DNA from: Sphingomonas sp. Leaf9
Lineage (GTDB): Bacteria > Pseudomonadota > Alphaproteobacteria > Sphingomonadales > Sphingomonadaceae
DNA length: 64,000 bases
Direction of reading: 5' to 3'
Assembly (NCBI RefSeq): GCF_001421355.1
Contig: NZ_LMKC01000002.1
Span: 369,720-433,719 of the forward strand
A model generated the notes under the pieces. It saw nothing but the letters and a program-made list of their open reading frames with translations. It was not told the DNA's origin and ran no database searches. Below are positions 17,256-25,635 of the stretch, in pieces. Positions within the stretch are counted from its first letter, which is position 1. Each line of letters opens with the position of its first letter. The position numbers and the translations under genes are program-made.

Positions 17256-18833
17256 ATGACGATCACCGGCGAACTGTTCCTGGGTTCGAAGCGCGTCGCC
17301 CGCGACGACCAGTTCCAGGCCTATGACCCCGCAACCGGCGCACTGTTCGGCGAAGGTTTTTCGAAGGGCACGAAGGAAGATGCCGAGGAAGCGTGTGCCC
17401 GCGCCGCTGCCGCCTTCCCGATCTATGCCGCGCTGCCGCTCGAACAGCGCGCCGGCTTCCTCGACGCGATCGCTGACGAGATCGAGGGGCTGGGCGATGC
17501 GCTGATCGAGCGCGGCAGCCGTGAAACCGGCCTGCCGACCGCGCGCCTGACCGGCGAGCGCGGCCGTACCTGCGGTCAGCTGCGCCTGTTCGCCAAGGAA
17601 GTGCGCGACGGCGCGTGGCAGCAGCTGCGCATCGACCATGCCGATCCGGCCCGCGCGCCGGTGCCCAAGCCCGACCTGCGCCTGCGCACCGTGCCGGTCG
17701 GCCCGGTCGTCGTGTTCGGCGCGTCGAACTTCCCGCTCGCCTTCTCGACCGCCGGTGGCGACACCGCCTCGGCGCTGGCGGCGGGCTGCACCGTTATCGT
17801 GAAGGCGCACCAGGCGCATCCGGGCACCGCCGAACTGGTCGCCTCGGCGATCATCAAGGCGGCGGAAAAGACCGGCATGCCCGACGGCGTGTTCTCGATG
17901 GTGTCGGGCGCGGGCCAGACGATCGGCACTGCGCTGGTCGCCGATCCGCGTATCCAGGCGGTGGGCTTCACCGGATCGCGTGCCGGCGGCACCGCACTGA
18001 TGAAGGTCGCGCAGGACCGTGCGCAGCCGATCCCGGTCTATGCCGAAATGTCGTCGATCAACCCGGTCGTGCTGATGCCCGAAGCGCTCAAGAACCGCGG
18101 CGAGGCGCTGGCGAAGCAGTATGTCGGGTCGCTCAGCATGGGTGCGGGCCAGTTCTGCACCAATCCGGGCCTCGTCCTTGGCATTGCCGGGCCGGAGCTC
18201 GACGCGTTCCTCGACACGGCCGGTGAAGCGCTGCTCGGCACCCCGGCGCAGGTCATGCTGACCGACGGCATCCACAAGGCGTTCGAGGAAGGCCGCGCAA
18301 AGCTCGCGTCCAGCCCCGCCGTGACGCTGGTCGGTGAAGGCGCCGAACCGGAAGGCCCGACGCGCGGTCGTGCGGCGATCTTCGCCGTGTCGGGCAAGGA
18401 CTTCATCGCCGACCCGGCGCATGCGCACGAAGTGTTCGGCATGTCGTCGGTCGTCGTGAAGTGCACGGACGCCGACGAACTGGTCGAGGTGCTGAGCAAG
18501 CTGGAAGGACAGCTGACCGCGACGCTGCAGATCGACGAGGGCGATTACGACGACGCGCGCAAGCTGATCCCGGTGCTGGAACGCACCGTCGGCCGCATCC
18601 TGTGCAACGGCTGGCCGACCGGCGTCGAAGTGGGCCATGCGATGGTCCATGGCGGGCCGTTCCCGGCGACGTCGGACGGGCGCACGACCTCGGTCGGCAC
18701 GCTCGCCATCGACCGCTTCCTGCGGCCGGTGTCGTATCAGGACTTCCCGGAAGCGCTGCTCCCCGAAGCCCTGCGCGAAGGGAACCAGCAGGGCGCGCTG
18801 GCGCGGATCGACGGAGCGTGGACGCTCGGCTGA
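17256..18833 (+). CDS. Alpha-ketoglutaric semialdehyde dehydrogenase (NADP-type aldehyde dehydrogenase)
   Basis: 525-aa aldehyde dehydrogenase closest in pattern to type III KGSA dehydrogenases, which oxidise 2,5-dioxopentanoate to 2-oxoglutarate at the end of pentose, hexarate or hydroxyproline catabolism. Catalytic Cys at about 301 (GAGQFCTNPGL), general base Glu at about 264 (VYAEMSSINP) and Asn in VVFGASNFPLAFS. The ATG at 17256 is preferred over 17250 because the AAAGAGG ribosome site ends at 17249. A LacI-type operator lies upstream, suggesting sugar-acid induction. A hairpin terminator follows. Confidence 0.9.
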   Translation: MTITGELFLGSKRVARDDQFQAYDPATGALFGEGFSKGTKEDAEEACARAAAAFPIYAALPLEQRAGFLDAIADEIEGLGDALIERGSRETGLPTARLTGERGRTCGQLRLFAKEVRDGAWQQLRIDHADPARAPVPKPDLRLRTVPVGPVVVFGASNFPLAFSTAGGDTASALAAGCTVIVKAHQAHPGTAELVASAIIKAAEKTGMPDGVFSMVSGAGQTIGTALVADPRIQAVGFTGSRAGGTALMKVAQDRAQPIPVYAEMSSINPVVLMPEALKNRGEALAKQYVGSLSMGAGQFCTNPGLVLGIAGPELDAFLDTAGEALLGTPAQVMLTDGIHKAFEEGRAKLASSPAVTLVGEGAEPEGPTRGRAAIFAVSGKDFIADPAHAHEVFGMSSVVVKCTDADELVEVLSKLEGQLTATLQIDEGDYDDARKLIPVLERTVGRILCNGWPTGVEVGHAMVHGGPFPATSDGRTTSVGTLAIDRFLRPVSYQDFPEALLPEALREGNQQGALARIDGAWTLG

Positions 18834-18891
18834 TAGCCGTTTGATCCGCTAGCGCGGATGCGGGCCGGCACCGTGCGCAAGGACATAAGGA

Positions 18892-18928
18892 GGCGGCGGG
18901 TCGTTGATCCGCCGCCGCTTTTCGTTTT
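18892..18928 (+). terminator. Rho-independent terminator after the KGSA dehydrogenase
   Basis: 8-bp GC stem GGCGGCGG / CCGCCGCC with a 9-nt loop, followed by a T-rich tail GCTTTTCGTTTT. It is placed about 60 bp after the dehydrogenase stop. Confidence 0.7.
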
Positions 18929-18938
18929 GGATGCTGTG

Positions 18939-19082
18939 ATGGACGACGATACGATCATCGATACCCCCGAAGGCCCGAAGCGCTGGGGGGACTGGAAGAA
19001 GAAGAACCCGGTGCAGGTGCCGTCGCGGCGGACCAAGGGCAAGGATTTGCCGAACAAGGTGAAGATTCGGACGGATGAGTGA
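18939..19082 (+). CDS. Small conserved-looking basic protein
   Basis: 47 aa starting MDDDTIIDTPEGPKRWGDWK, then Lys/Arg-rich to the end (KKKNPVQVPSRRTKGKDLP). The ATG at 18939 is preferred because sequence before it is the terminator stem. The GPKRWGDWK core faintly recalls DUF1674-type proteins, but the C-terminal signature is missing, so no family is assigned. Isolated between a terminator and a repeat cluster. Confidence 0.5.
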   Translation: MDDDTIIDTPEGPKRWGDWKKKNPVQVPSRRTKGKDLPNKVKIRTDE

Positions 19083-19106
19083 GGGCGTACGCGCTGGAAT
19101 GCCCCC

Positions 19107-19219
19107 CCGTTCGTGCTGAGTAGGGACTGAGCTTGTCGAAGGCCCGTATCGAAGCATCCGCTGCCACGGTCCTTCGATACGCCATTTCGACAGGCTCAAT
19201 GGCTACTCAGGACGAACGG
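19107..19219. repeat. Palindromic repeat family A, copy 1
   Basis: 48-bp arms (19107-19154 and 19172-19219) form an imperfect inverted repeat starting CCGTTCGTGCTGAGTAG and ending CTACTCAGGACGAACGG. A second copy with the same layout lies at 25468-25583. Intergenic, probably a non-autonomous REP-like element. Confidence 0.85.
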
Positions 19220-19292
19220 TTGGGGCGGTTTCCCTACCCATCCCTCACCCACCCCGTTCAGTTCGAGCAGTTCCTCCCTCTCCCCACCCACC

Positions 19293-19388
19293 CCGTTCGG
19301 TTCGAGCAGCTTCGAGCTTGTCGAGAAGCGTCCGTCGAGAACGGGTCGTTTGAGGCAACCCCGTTCTCGACAGGCTCGAACCGAACGG
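19293..19388. repeat. Palindromic repeat of a related type (TTCGAGC / GCTCGAA)
   Basis: The outer arms CCGTTCGGTTCGAGC (19293-19307) and GCTCGAACCGAACGG pair perfectly, and inner segments CTTGTCGAGAA / TTCTCGACAGG pair further. A partial direct copy of the left arm precedes it (about 19255-19275). It shares the 'TGTCGA(G/A)' core with family A. Confidence 0.7.
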
Positions 19389-19410
19389 ACAAAGGAAGGG
19401 AAGGGAACCC

Positions 19411-20076
19411 CTACCGCCGCCCGGCCAACCAGATCACATGCCGCGCGCCCTTGGTCCCGCGCGCCCGCACGACCTGTTCGTCGACCAGATAGCCGCAATC
19501 CTTCAGCCGCCGGGTGAACACCGCGTCGGCATAGGCGGACCAGATCGCCAGCACCCCGCCCGAGCGCAGCGCCCGCTGCGTCACCTGAAGCCCGCGCGAC
19601 GAATACAGCTTGTCGTTCCCGGCATGGGTCAGCCCGTCCGGGCCATTGTCGACATCCAGCAGCACCGCGTCCCAGCCGCCCTGTTCGATCGCCCGCGCGA
19701 CATCGCCGACCACGATCCGCACGCGTGGATCATCGAGGCAGCCATCGAAGATATGCGCCAACGGCTCGCGCGCCCATTCAACGATCTTCGGCACCAGTTC
19801 GGCGACCACCACCTCGGCATCGGCCGGCAAAATCTTCAGCGCGCGGCGGAGCGTAAAGCCCATGCCCAGCCCGCCGATCAGCACGCGGGCTTGCCTGCGC
19901 CCGGTCAGGTGCGCACAGCCGAGATCGGCCAGCGCCTCTTCCGATGCCGACATGCGGCTGCTCATCAATTCGTTGCGGTCGAGGACGATCATGAAATCGT
20001 CGCCGCGCTGGACGAGGCGCAGTTCGACGTCATCGCCGGGGACCTGCGCGGTGTCGATCAGGATGCGTGGGATCAT
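19411..20076 (-). CDS. Spermidine-synthase-like methyltransferase-fold protein
   Basis: 221-aa protein with a Rossmann methyltransferase/aminopropyltransferase fold: motif [19 protein letters not shown], acidic loop [14 protein letters not shown] and [19 protein letters not shown]. It resembles the short spermidine-synthase-like proteins (SpeE superfamily) common in proteobacteria rather than true SpeE, which is longer and has a distinct N-terminal domain. Last gene of the ispH-thrB-rnhA operon; overlaps rnhA by 4 bp (ATGA). Confidence 0.8.
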   Translation of the reverse strand: MIPRILIDTAQVPGDDVELRLVQRGDDFMIVLDRNELMSSRMSASEEALADLGCAHLTGRRQARVLIGGLGMGFTLRRALKILPADAEVVVAELVPKIVEWAREPLAHIFDGCLDDPRVRIVVGDVARAIEQGGWDAVLLDVDNGPDGLTHAGNDKLYSSRGLQVTQRALRSGGVLAIWSAYADAVFTRRLKDCGYLVDEQVVRARGTKGARHVIWLAGRR

Positions 20077-20525
20077 TGGTTCAACGCTGCATCGCTGGCG
20101 AGCTTGTCGGCCCGCTCGTTATCGGGATGGCCGGCATGGCCCTTGACCCAGATCCATTCGATCCGGTGCGGCTTGGCGGCGGCGAGCAGGTCCTGCCACA
20201 GCTCGGCATTCTTGACCGGCTGGCGCGCGGCGGTCTTCCACCCGTTCTTCTGCCAGCCCTTGATCCACTTGGTCAGGCCATCCATCACATAGCGGCTGTC
20301 GGTCGACAGGATTACCCGGCACGGGCGCTTGAGTGCGCGCAGGCCCTCGATCGCGGCCATCAGCTCCATGCGGTTGTTGGTCGAGACTTTTTCACCACCT
20401 GACAATTCGCGTTCGCGGCCATCGGCGGCGCGCAGCACCGCGCCCCAGCCGCCGGGGCCGGGATTGCCCTTGCACGCGCCATCGGTCGCGATTTCCACGC
20501 GGGGGAGTTCAGCGGTCTCGGTCAT
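20073..20525 (-). CDS. rnhA: Ribonuclease HI
   Basis: 150 aa, degrades the RNA strand of RNA-DNA hybrids (R-loops, primers). All catalytic residues are present: Asp15 ([17 protein letters not shown]), Glu54 ([13 protein letters not shown]), Asp76 (LSTDSRYV) and Asp140 (NERADKLA), with His130 in VKGHAGH. The basic protrusion [12 protein letters not shown] is also present. It overlaps thrB (upstream) and the spermidine-synthase-like gene (downstream) by ATGA on each side. Confidence 0.97.
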   Translation of the reverse strand: MTETAELPRVEIATDGACKGNPGPGGWGAVLRAADGRERELSGGEKVSTNNRMELMAAIEGLRALKRPCRVILSTDSRYVMDGLTKWIKGWQKNGWKTAARQPVKNAELWQDLLAAAKPHRIEWIWVKGHAGHPDNERADKLASDAALNQ

Positions 20526-21475
20526 GCGAAGGCGGTCGGGTTCGCGTCATACCAGTCGAGCCGGCGGAGATAGGCGAGCGGGTCCTTGCGCGTCACCAGC
20601 GCATCGGCGGGCGTGTTGATCCAGTCCCACGCGCGGGTCAGCAGGAACCGGATGCACGCGCCCTTCGCCAGCAACGGCAGCGCGGCGACCTCGGCCTCGC
20701 TCAGCGTTGCCTGCGTGGCGTATCCCGCCAGCAGCGCCCGTCCGATCGCCGGGTCGAGCGCCACGCCCTTCGCATCGAAGCTCCACGCCGAATGGGTGAT
20801 CGCAACGTCATAGGCGATGATGTCGGTGCAGGCGAAATAGAAGTCGATCAGCCCGGTCACGCGCTCGCCGAGCATCAGGACATTGTCGGGGAACAGGTCG
20901 GCATGGATCGCGCCGGTCGGCAGGTCGGTGGGCCATGCCGCGACCACCGTGTCCAGCGCATCGCCGACCCGGGCACGCAGGCCCGGCTGGATCGAATCGA
21001 GCTGATCGGCGCAGTCGGCGAACAGCTTCGGCCATGCCGCAACACCCATCGAATTGGCGCGGGTCGGTGCGAAATCGCGCAGACCACGATGCAGCGCGCC
21101 CAGCGCGGCACCCGCCGCATGCGCCTGTTCGACCGTCGGATGGCTGACCGATACGCCCGACAGAAACTCGATCAGGCATGCGGGGCGACCCTCCAGCGTC
21201 TGGATCACCTGTCCCGCCCGGTCGGGCAGCGCGCGCGGCACCGGGTTGCCAGCACGGGCAAGTGCATCGGTCATCGCGAAGAAGAACGGCAGGTCGGCAA
21301 GGTCGACCCGCTTTTCATACAGCGTCAGGATGAACCGGCCGGTCGTGGTGTCGACCAGATAGTTGCTGTTCTCGACCCCCTCGGCGATCCCCTTGGCCGA
21401 TACCAGTTCGCCATGGTCGTAAGCAGACAGGAAGCGCGCGAGCGCCTCCGCCGACACCTGCGTATAGACCGCCAT
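20522..21475 (-). CDS. thrB: Homoserine kinase (APH-fold type)
   Basis: 317-aa enzyme phosphorylating homoserine in threonine synthesis. This is the aminoglycoside-phosphotransferase-like ThrB of alphaproteobacteria and pseudomonads, not the GHMP type. The Brenner motif [14 protein letters not shown] and magnesium-binding [16 protein letters not shown] are clear, and the N-terminus [20 protein letters not shown] is typical. The start at 21475 overlaps the ispH stop (TAATG). It is linked to ispH and rnhA as in other sphingomonads. Confidence 0.95.
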   Translation of the reverse strand: MAVYTQVSAEALARFLSAYDHGELVSAKGIAEGVENSNYLVDTTTGRFILTLYEKRVDLADLPFFFAMTDALARAGNPVPRALPDRAGQVIQTLEGRPACLIEFLSGVSVSHPTVEQAHAAGAALGALHRGLRDFAPTRANSMGVAAWPKLFADCADQLDSIQPGLRARVGDALDTVVAAWPTDLPTGAIHADLFPDNVLMLGERVTGLIDFYFACTDIIAYDVAITHSAWSFDAKGVALDPAIGRALLAGYATQATLSEAEVAALPLLAKGACIRFLLTRAWDWINTPADALVTRKDPLAYLRRLDWYDANPTAFA

Positions 21476-22428
21476 TACGCGGCTTCGAGGCCACGCGGCA
21501 GCTTGAACGCGATCGTCTCGCGCGTCATCTCGACCTCGCGCTCGGTCACGTCGAAGCGGGTGGCGATGCGGTCGACCAGCTCGCGCACCAGCACTTCGGG
21601 CGCCGACGCGCCGGCAGTGATGCCGAGCGTGCCGACCCCCTCCAGCCATGCGAAGTCGAGTTCGGCGGCGCGCTGGATCAGCTTGGCCGACGTGCCTTCG
21701 CGCTCGGCCACTTCGACCAGCCGCACCGAGTTCGACGAATTGGGCGCACCGATCACCAGCATCATGTCGCAGCTTTGCGCGATCGCCTTCACCGCATTCT
21801 GGCGGTTGGAGGTCGCATAGCAGATGTCGTCGGCCTTGGGCGCGACGATCGTCGGGAAACGGGCGATCGTCGCCTCGACGATGGCGCGGGTGTCGTCGAC
21901 CGACAGCGTGGTCTGCGTCAGGAAGGCGAGGTTGTCGGGATCGGCGGGGTTCAGCGCCGCCACATCCTCGACCGTTTCGATCAGCGTCATCTGCCCCTCG
22001 GGCACCTGGCCGAACGTACCGATGACTTCGGGATGACCGGCATGGCCGACGAACAGGATGTGGCGGCCGCTCGCGACCAGCCGTTCGGCCTGGCGATGGA
22101 CCTTCGACACCAGCGGGCAGGTCGCGTCGAGATAGTCGAGGCCGCGCTGGCTGGCCGCCGCGGGCACCGACTTGGGCACGCCGTGTGCGGAGAAGACGAC
22201 CGGCACGCCGTCGGGCACCTGATCCAGCTCCTCGACGAAGATCGCGCCCTTGGCCCGCAGCGAATCGACCACGAACTTGTTGTGGACGATTTCGTGGCGG
22301 ACATAGACCGGCGCGCCATGCTTCTGGATCGCCAGCTCGACGATCTGGATCGCGCGGTCGACCCCGGCACAGAAGCCGCGCGGGGCGGCGATGAGCAATT
22401 CGATGGCGGGGCGCTGGCTCTCGGTCAT
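21475..22428 (-). CDS. ispH: 4-hydroxy-3-methylbut-2-enyl diphosphate reductase
   Basis: 317-aa Fe-S enzyme of the last MEP-pathway step, making IPP and DMAPP. The three cluster cysteines are Cys20 ([12 protein letters not shown]), Cys104 ([11 protein letters not shown]) and Cys203 ([11 protein letters not shown]); the substrate residues VRHEIVHN and FSAHGV are also present. The start is placed at 22428 because the open frame further upstream is the palindrome at 22476-22558. First gene of a four-gene minus-strand operon. Confidence 0.97.
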   Translation of the reverse strand: MTESQRPAIELLIAAPRGFCAGVDRAIQIVELAIQKHGAPVYVRHEIVHNKFVVDSLRAKGAIFVEELDQVPDGVPVVFSAHGVPKSVPAAASQRGLDYLDATCPLVSKVHRQAERLVASGRHILFVGHAGHPEVIGTFGQVPEGQMTLIETVEDVAALNPADPDNLAFLTQTTLSVDDTRAIVEATIARFPTIVAPKADDICYATSNRQNAVKAIAQSCDMMLVIGAPNSSNSVRLVEVAEREGTSAKLIQRAAELDFAWLEGVGTLGITAGASAPEVLVRELVDRIATRFDVTEREVEMTRETIAFKLPRGLEAA

Positions 22429-22475
22429 GGGGTTCGCGCTTACAGCTTGTTGGGGGACACGCCAAGGTGCGGCAG

Positions 22476-22558
22476 GCGGCACCGGCCCGCTCCCCCACCC
22501 GGCCACCCATTCAGGATACGCTGTTGGGTGGCCGGGTGGGGGAGCGGGCCGGTACCGC
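22476..22558. repeat. 34-bp-arm near-perfect inverted repeat between ispH and a lipoprotein gene
   Basis: Arms 22476-22509 and 22525-22558 match at 33 of 34 positions (core CCGCTCCCCCACCCGGCCAC) around a 15-nt loop. It lies 48 bp before the ispH start, so it would be part of an ispH leader or its promoter region, and 110 bp before the plus-strand lipoprotein gene. Probably a mobile palindromic element. Confidence 0.85.
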
Positions 22559-22667
22559 AATCCCTAAAAAGACGCGATTGCTTGCGCGTGCGAGAGCCGG
22601 TTCCTATGAAGCGTGGCTATTCAGGAGGCGCGGCATCGCCGCACCCGTGCATAAGGTACAGATTTCC

Positions 22668-23318
22668 GTGACCCTCCGCAAAACCGCCGCCGTCGCCACC
22701 CTCGCCCTGGTCGCCCTGTCGGGGTGCAAGCGCACTGGCGAGCTGGACGTGACGCAGGGCGTCGGCATTTCGGCGGTGCGTTCCGCGTGCCCGGTGGCGG
22801 GCGTGCCGGCGGGCACCGGCGACATCACGCTGTTCGACCCGGCCGGCAGCACCGATGCAAAGGCGATCGACGTCGTGGCCACGTTGACCAACGTCCGCGC
22901 AAACTGTGTCGAGGGGACCGACACGATCAACAGCACGATCAGCTTCGACGTGCAGGCGCGCCGCATCCGCACCGACGCCGCGCGCACTGTGACGCTGCCC
23001 TATTTCGTATCGGTCGTGCGCGGCGGTACGCAGGTCGTGTCGAAGCGGGTGGGGCAGGTGACGCTGAACTTCGCCGCCGGTGAGGCCCGCGCCTCGGCAC
23101 AGGGGCAGGGGAGCGCGATCGTCGACCGCGCCGCCGCCACGCTGCCACAGGAAACCCGCGACCAGATCAACCGCCGTCGCAAGCCTGGAGACCAGGACGC
23201 AGCGATCGATCCGCTGTCGGACCCAGCCGTGCGCCAGGCGGTGCTGTCCGCGACGTTCGAGGCGCTGGTCGGCTTCCAGCTGACCGATGCGCAGCTGAAG
23301 TATAACGTCACGCGGTAA
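22668..23318 (+). CDS. Predicted outer-membrane lipoprotein
   Basis: 216 aa from the GTG at 22668, which gives a clean lipoprotein signal VTLRKTAAVATLALVALSGC with lipobox LSGC (Cys20). No ATG lies between the palindrome and the signal peptide in this frame. The mature part is beta-rich, with VEGTDTINSTISFDVQARRI and TVTLPYFVSVVRGGTQVVSK, and ends FQLTDAQLKYNVTR. Resembles a sphingomonad-conserved hypothetical lipoprotein; no function known. Confidence 0.75.
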   Translation: MTLRKTAAVATLALVALSGCKRTGELDVTQGVGISAVRSACPVAGVPAGTGDITLFDPAGSTDAKAIDVVATLTNVRANCVEGTDTINSTISFDVQARRIRTDAARTVTLPYFVSVVRGGTQVVSKRVGQVTLNFAAGEARASAQGQGSAIVDRAAATLPQETRDQINRRRKPGDQDAAIDPLSDPAVRQAVLSATFEALVGFQLTDAQLKYNVTR

Positions 23319-23352
23319 GCTGTTCGAGGCAGAGCGGCCGGAGCAACCCCCT

Positions 23353-23507
23353 CGTCGTTCCCGCGAAGGCGGGAACCCATAAACGCTGACGTTTTGGCAG
23401 GAGTCGCTGCCGTGGTGGCTATGGATTCCCGCCTTCGCGGGAATGACGAAGTGTGCACTGGCTTGGGGCAGGTTCTTTCTGCATCCCGGCCTGCGCCGGG
23501 ATGACGG
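23353..23507. repeat. Palindromic repeat (GTCGTTCCCGCGAAGGCGGGAA type) plus half unit
   Basis: Arms 23353-23380 and 23421-23448 match at 26 of 28 positions (core TCCCGCGAAGGCGGGAA). A half unit (ATCCCGGCCTGCGCCGGGAT) follows near 23481-23502. It lies between the lipoprotein stop and the glycine riboswitch. Confidence 0.8.
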
Positions 23508-23606
23508 GAGTTGTTGGAGCGGCGGCCGCAAACCCGCTTTCCCGATTGACTAATCCCCACGCCCAAGCCAGAGCTTCGGCCATCACAGGCTTGCAGCCGA
23601 CGCCAT

Positions 23607-23796
23607 GCGCGGGAGAGTGCGGAAGTATCCGCCGCCGAAGGAGCAACCGCCCCGGAATCTCTCAGGCAACAGGGACCGCGCAGGGCAGGAAGATACTCTG
23701 GAAAGCGTCGCGGCCGAAACGGTCGGACCACCGAAGGGGTAAGCAAGGGCGCAACCGCCCTTAGCGAAAGCTCTCAGGTACCGTGACAGAGGGGGC
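23607..23796 (+). promoter_or_regulatory. Tandem glycine riboswitch
   Basis: Two aptamers in series upstream of gcvT. Aptamer 1 (about 23607-23681) has GCGCGGGAGAGUGC, the CCGAAGGAGCAACCGCC core, AAUCUCUCAGGCAACAGG and a closing ACCGCGC. Aptamer 2 (about 23690-23796) repeats the plan with CCACCGAAGGGG, GCGCAACCGCCC, AAAGCUCUCAGGUACCG and GACAGAGGGG. This is the conserved gcvT-class structure. In this class glycine binding turns on the glycine cleavage operon. A 64-bp segment separates it from the gcvT start. Confidence 0.95.
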
Positions 23797-23860
23797 GATG
23801 GTCGTCAGGCATGCTGTGCCCGCGCGTCCGTCGTTTACCCCATCACGAAGGACGTGGCCC

Positions 23861-25063
23861 ATGAGCGACATTGCCCCCGAACCCGCCCACGAACTGCGCG
23901 CCGACGGCACCGATCCGGTCGAGGAGCTGCCGCCGCAAATCCTGCCGCTCGACGGCTGGCACCGTGCAAAGGGTGGCCGCATGGTTCCGTTCGCGGGCTA
24001 CCTGATGCCGGTCCAGTATGAAGGCATCATGGCCGAGCATCTGTGGACGCGCGAGAGCGCCGGGCTGTTCGACGTCAGCCATATGGGCCAGCTGCTGATC
24101 CACGGGGCGGACGCGACCGCCGCGCTGGAGACGCTGCTGCCGGGCGATCTGCGCATCCTGAAGCCGACCAAGATTCGCTACTCGCTGCTGCTGGACGAAC
24201 AGGGCGGCATCCTCGACGACCTGATGGTCACGCGGCTGGATGCGGCAGAGCCGGGCGTGCCGTTCCCGATGGACGGGGAAATCGCCGAAGACGCCTTCTA
24301 CATGGTCGTCAACGGCGCGACGAAATATGACGATATCGGCCATCTGCGCGAGCATCTGGCCGACGAGATCACGCTCAACCATCTCGACGACCGCGCGCTG
24401 CTGGCGGTGCAGGGGCCGAAGGCGGTCGATGCGCTCGATCGCATCCTGCCGGGCGTCGCCGCGCTGACCTTCATGACCGCCGGCGCGTTCGATTGGCAGG
24501 GCCATGCGCTGTGGGTCAGCCGGTCGGGCTATACCGGCGAGGACGGGTATGAAATCTCACTGCCCGAGGATGCCGCCACCGCCTTTGCCGATGCGATCTG
24601 CGCCGAACCCGAAGTGAAGCCGATCGGTCTGGGCGCGCGCGACTCGCTGCGCCTCGAAGCCGGGCTGCCGCTCTACGGCCATGACCTCAGCCCCGACACG
24701 ACGCCGGTCGCCGCCGATCTCGGCTTCGCGCTGTCGAAGCGTCGCCGCGAAGAGGGCGGCTTCCCCGGTGCGGAACGCATCCTCGCCGAACGCACCGCCG
24801 GCCCTGCGCTCAAGCGGATCGGCCTGATCGTCGACGGGCGTCAGCCGGTGCGCGAAGGGGCCGAAGTGGTCGATGTCGACGGCAACGTCGTCGGGCACGT
24901 CACCTCGGGCGGGTTCGCGCCCAGCGTTCAGGCACCGATCGCCATGGCCTATTGCCCGCCGGCGCTGGCGGAAGGCGGGTCGCTGACCCTGCGCCAGCGC
25001 GGCAAGCTGCACACGGCACGGGTCGTCCCCATGCCGTTCGTCCCCCATCGTTACGTCCGCTGA
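23861..25063 (+). CDS. gcvT: Glycine cleavage system T protein (aminomethyltransferase)
   Basis: 400 aa; transfers the methylene group from aminomethyl-lipoyl GcvH to tetrahydrofolate, releasing ammonia. The start is the ATG at 23861, after the riboswitch. Typical blocks: AGLFDVSHMGQLLIHG, RYSLLLDEQGGILDDLMVTR, FYMVVNGATKYDD (NAT motif), RSGYTGEDGYEIS and DSLRLEAGLPLYGHDL. First gene of the gcvT-gcvH-gcvPA-gcvPB operon, controlled by the riboswitch. Confidence 0.96.
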   Translation: MSDIAPEPAHELRADGTDPVEELPPQILPLDGWHRAKGGRMVPFAGYLMPVQYEGIMAEHLWTRESAGLFDVSHMGQLLIHGADATAALETLLPGDLRILKPTKIRYSLLLDEQGGILDDLMVTRLDAAEPGVPFPMDGEIAEDAFYMVVNGATKYDDIGHLREHLADEITLNHLDDRALLAVQGPKAVDALDRILPGVAALTFMTAGAFDWQGHALWVSRSGYTGEDGYEISLPEDAATAFADAICAEPEVKPIGLGARDSLRLEAGLPLYGHDLSPDTTPVAADLGFALSKRRREEGGFPGAERILAERTAGPALKRIGLIVDGRQPVREGAEVVDVDGNVVGHVTSGGFAPSVQAPIAMAYCPPALAEGGSLTLRQRGKLHTARVVPMPFVPHRYVR

Positions 25064-25074
25064 AGGAAAGACCC

Positions 25075-25446
25075 ATGAGCCGTTTTTTCACCCAGGAACA
25101 TGAATGGATCGAAGTCGACGGTGAAGTCGCGACGGTCGGCATCACTGAATATGCCGCCGGGCAGCTGGGCGACATCGTGTTCGTCGACGTGCCTGCCGAC
25201 GGCCGTGAACTGACCAAGGGCGACGATGCCGCCGTGGTCGAATCGGTGAAGGCCGCCTCGGACGTCTACACCCCGGCATCGGGCACGGTGATCGAGGGCA
25301 ATGCCGCGCTGACCGACAACCCGGCGCTGGTCAACGAGGACCCGGAGGGCGATGGCTGGTTCTTCAAGCTGACGCTGCGCGACGACAGCGAGCTGGGCGA
25401 GCTGATGGATGAAGAGAAGTACGCCGCGTACATCGCGCGGCTGTAA
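25075..25446 (+). CDS. gcvH: Glycine cleavage system H protein (lipoyl carrier)
   Basis: 123-aa lipoyl carrier shuttling the aminomethyl group between P, T and L proteins. The lipoylation site is Lys59 in VVESVKAASDVYTP. The start MSRFFTQEHEWIEVDG has GAAGGAAAG ahead of it, and lies 11 bp after gcvT. About 190 bp, including a family A repeat, separates it from gcvPA. Confidence 0.97.
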   Translation: MSRFFTQEHEWIEVDGEVATVGITEYAAGQLGDIVFVDVPADGRELTKGDDAAVVESVKAASDVYTPASGTVIEGNAALTDNPALVNEDPEGDGWFFKLTLRDDSELGELMDEEKYAAYIARL

Positions 25447-25467
25447 GCGACCTGCGATCACCCGCCC

Positions 25468-25583
25468 CCGTTCGTGCTGAGTAGGGGCTGAGCGAAGTCG
25501 AAGACCCGTATCGAAGCACCGGGCCACAAACGGTCCTTCGATACGCCCTTTCGACAAGCTCAATGGCTACTCAGGACGAACGG
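25468..25583. repeat. Palindromic repeat family A, copy 2, inside the gcv operon
   Basis: The left arm 25468-25516 begins CCGTTCGTGCTGAGTAGGGG and the right arm 25536-25583 ends CTACTCAGGACGAACGG, the same element as 19107-19219 with a different loop. It sits between gcvH and gcvPA, where a large mRNA hairpin could uncouple or stabilise parts of the transcript. Confidence 0.85.
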
Positions 25584-25635
25584 GGTGGTCGGCACATCCG
25601 GCCCGCCGCCCCGAAGCGGACCAACAAGGACCATC

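Noticed and set aside
18939..19082. Assignment of the 47-aa protein to DUF1674 (SDH assembly factor 4)
   Set aside because: It shares only a GP-x-RWGDW-like core; the family's C-terminal ending is absent.
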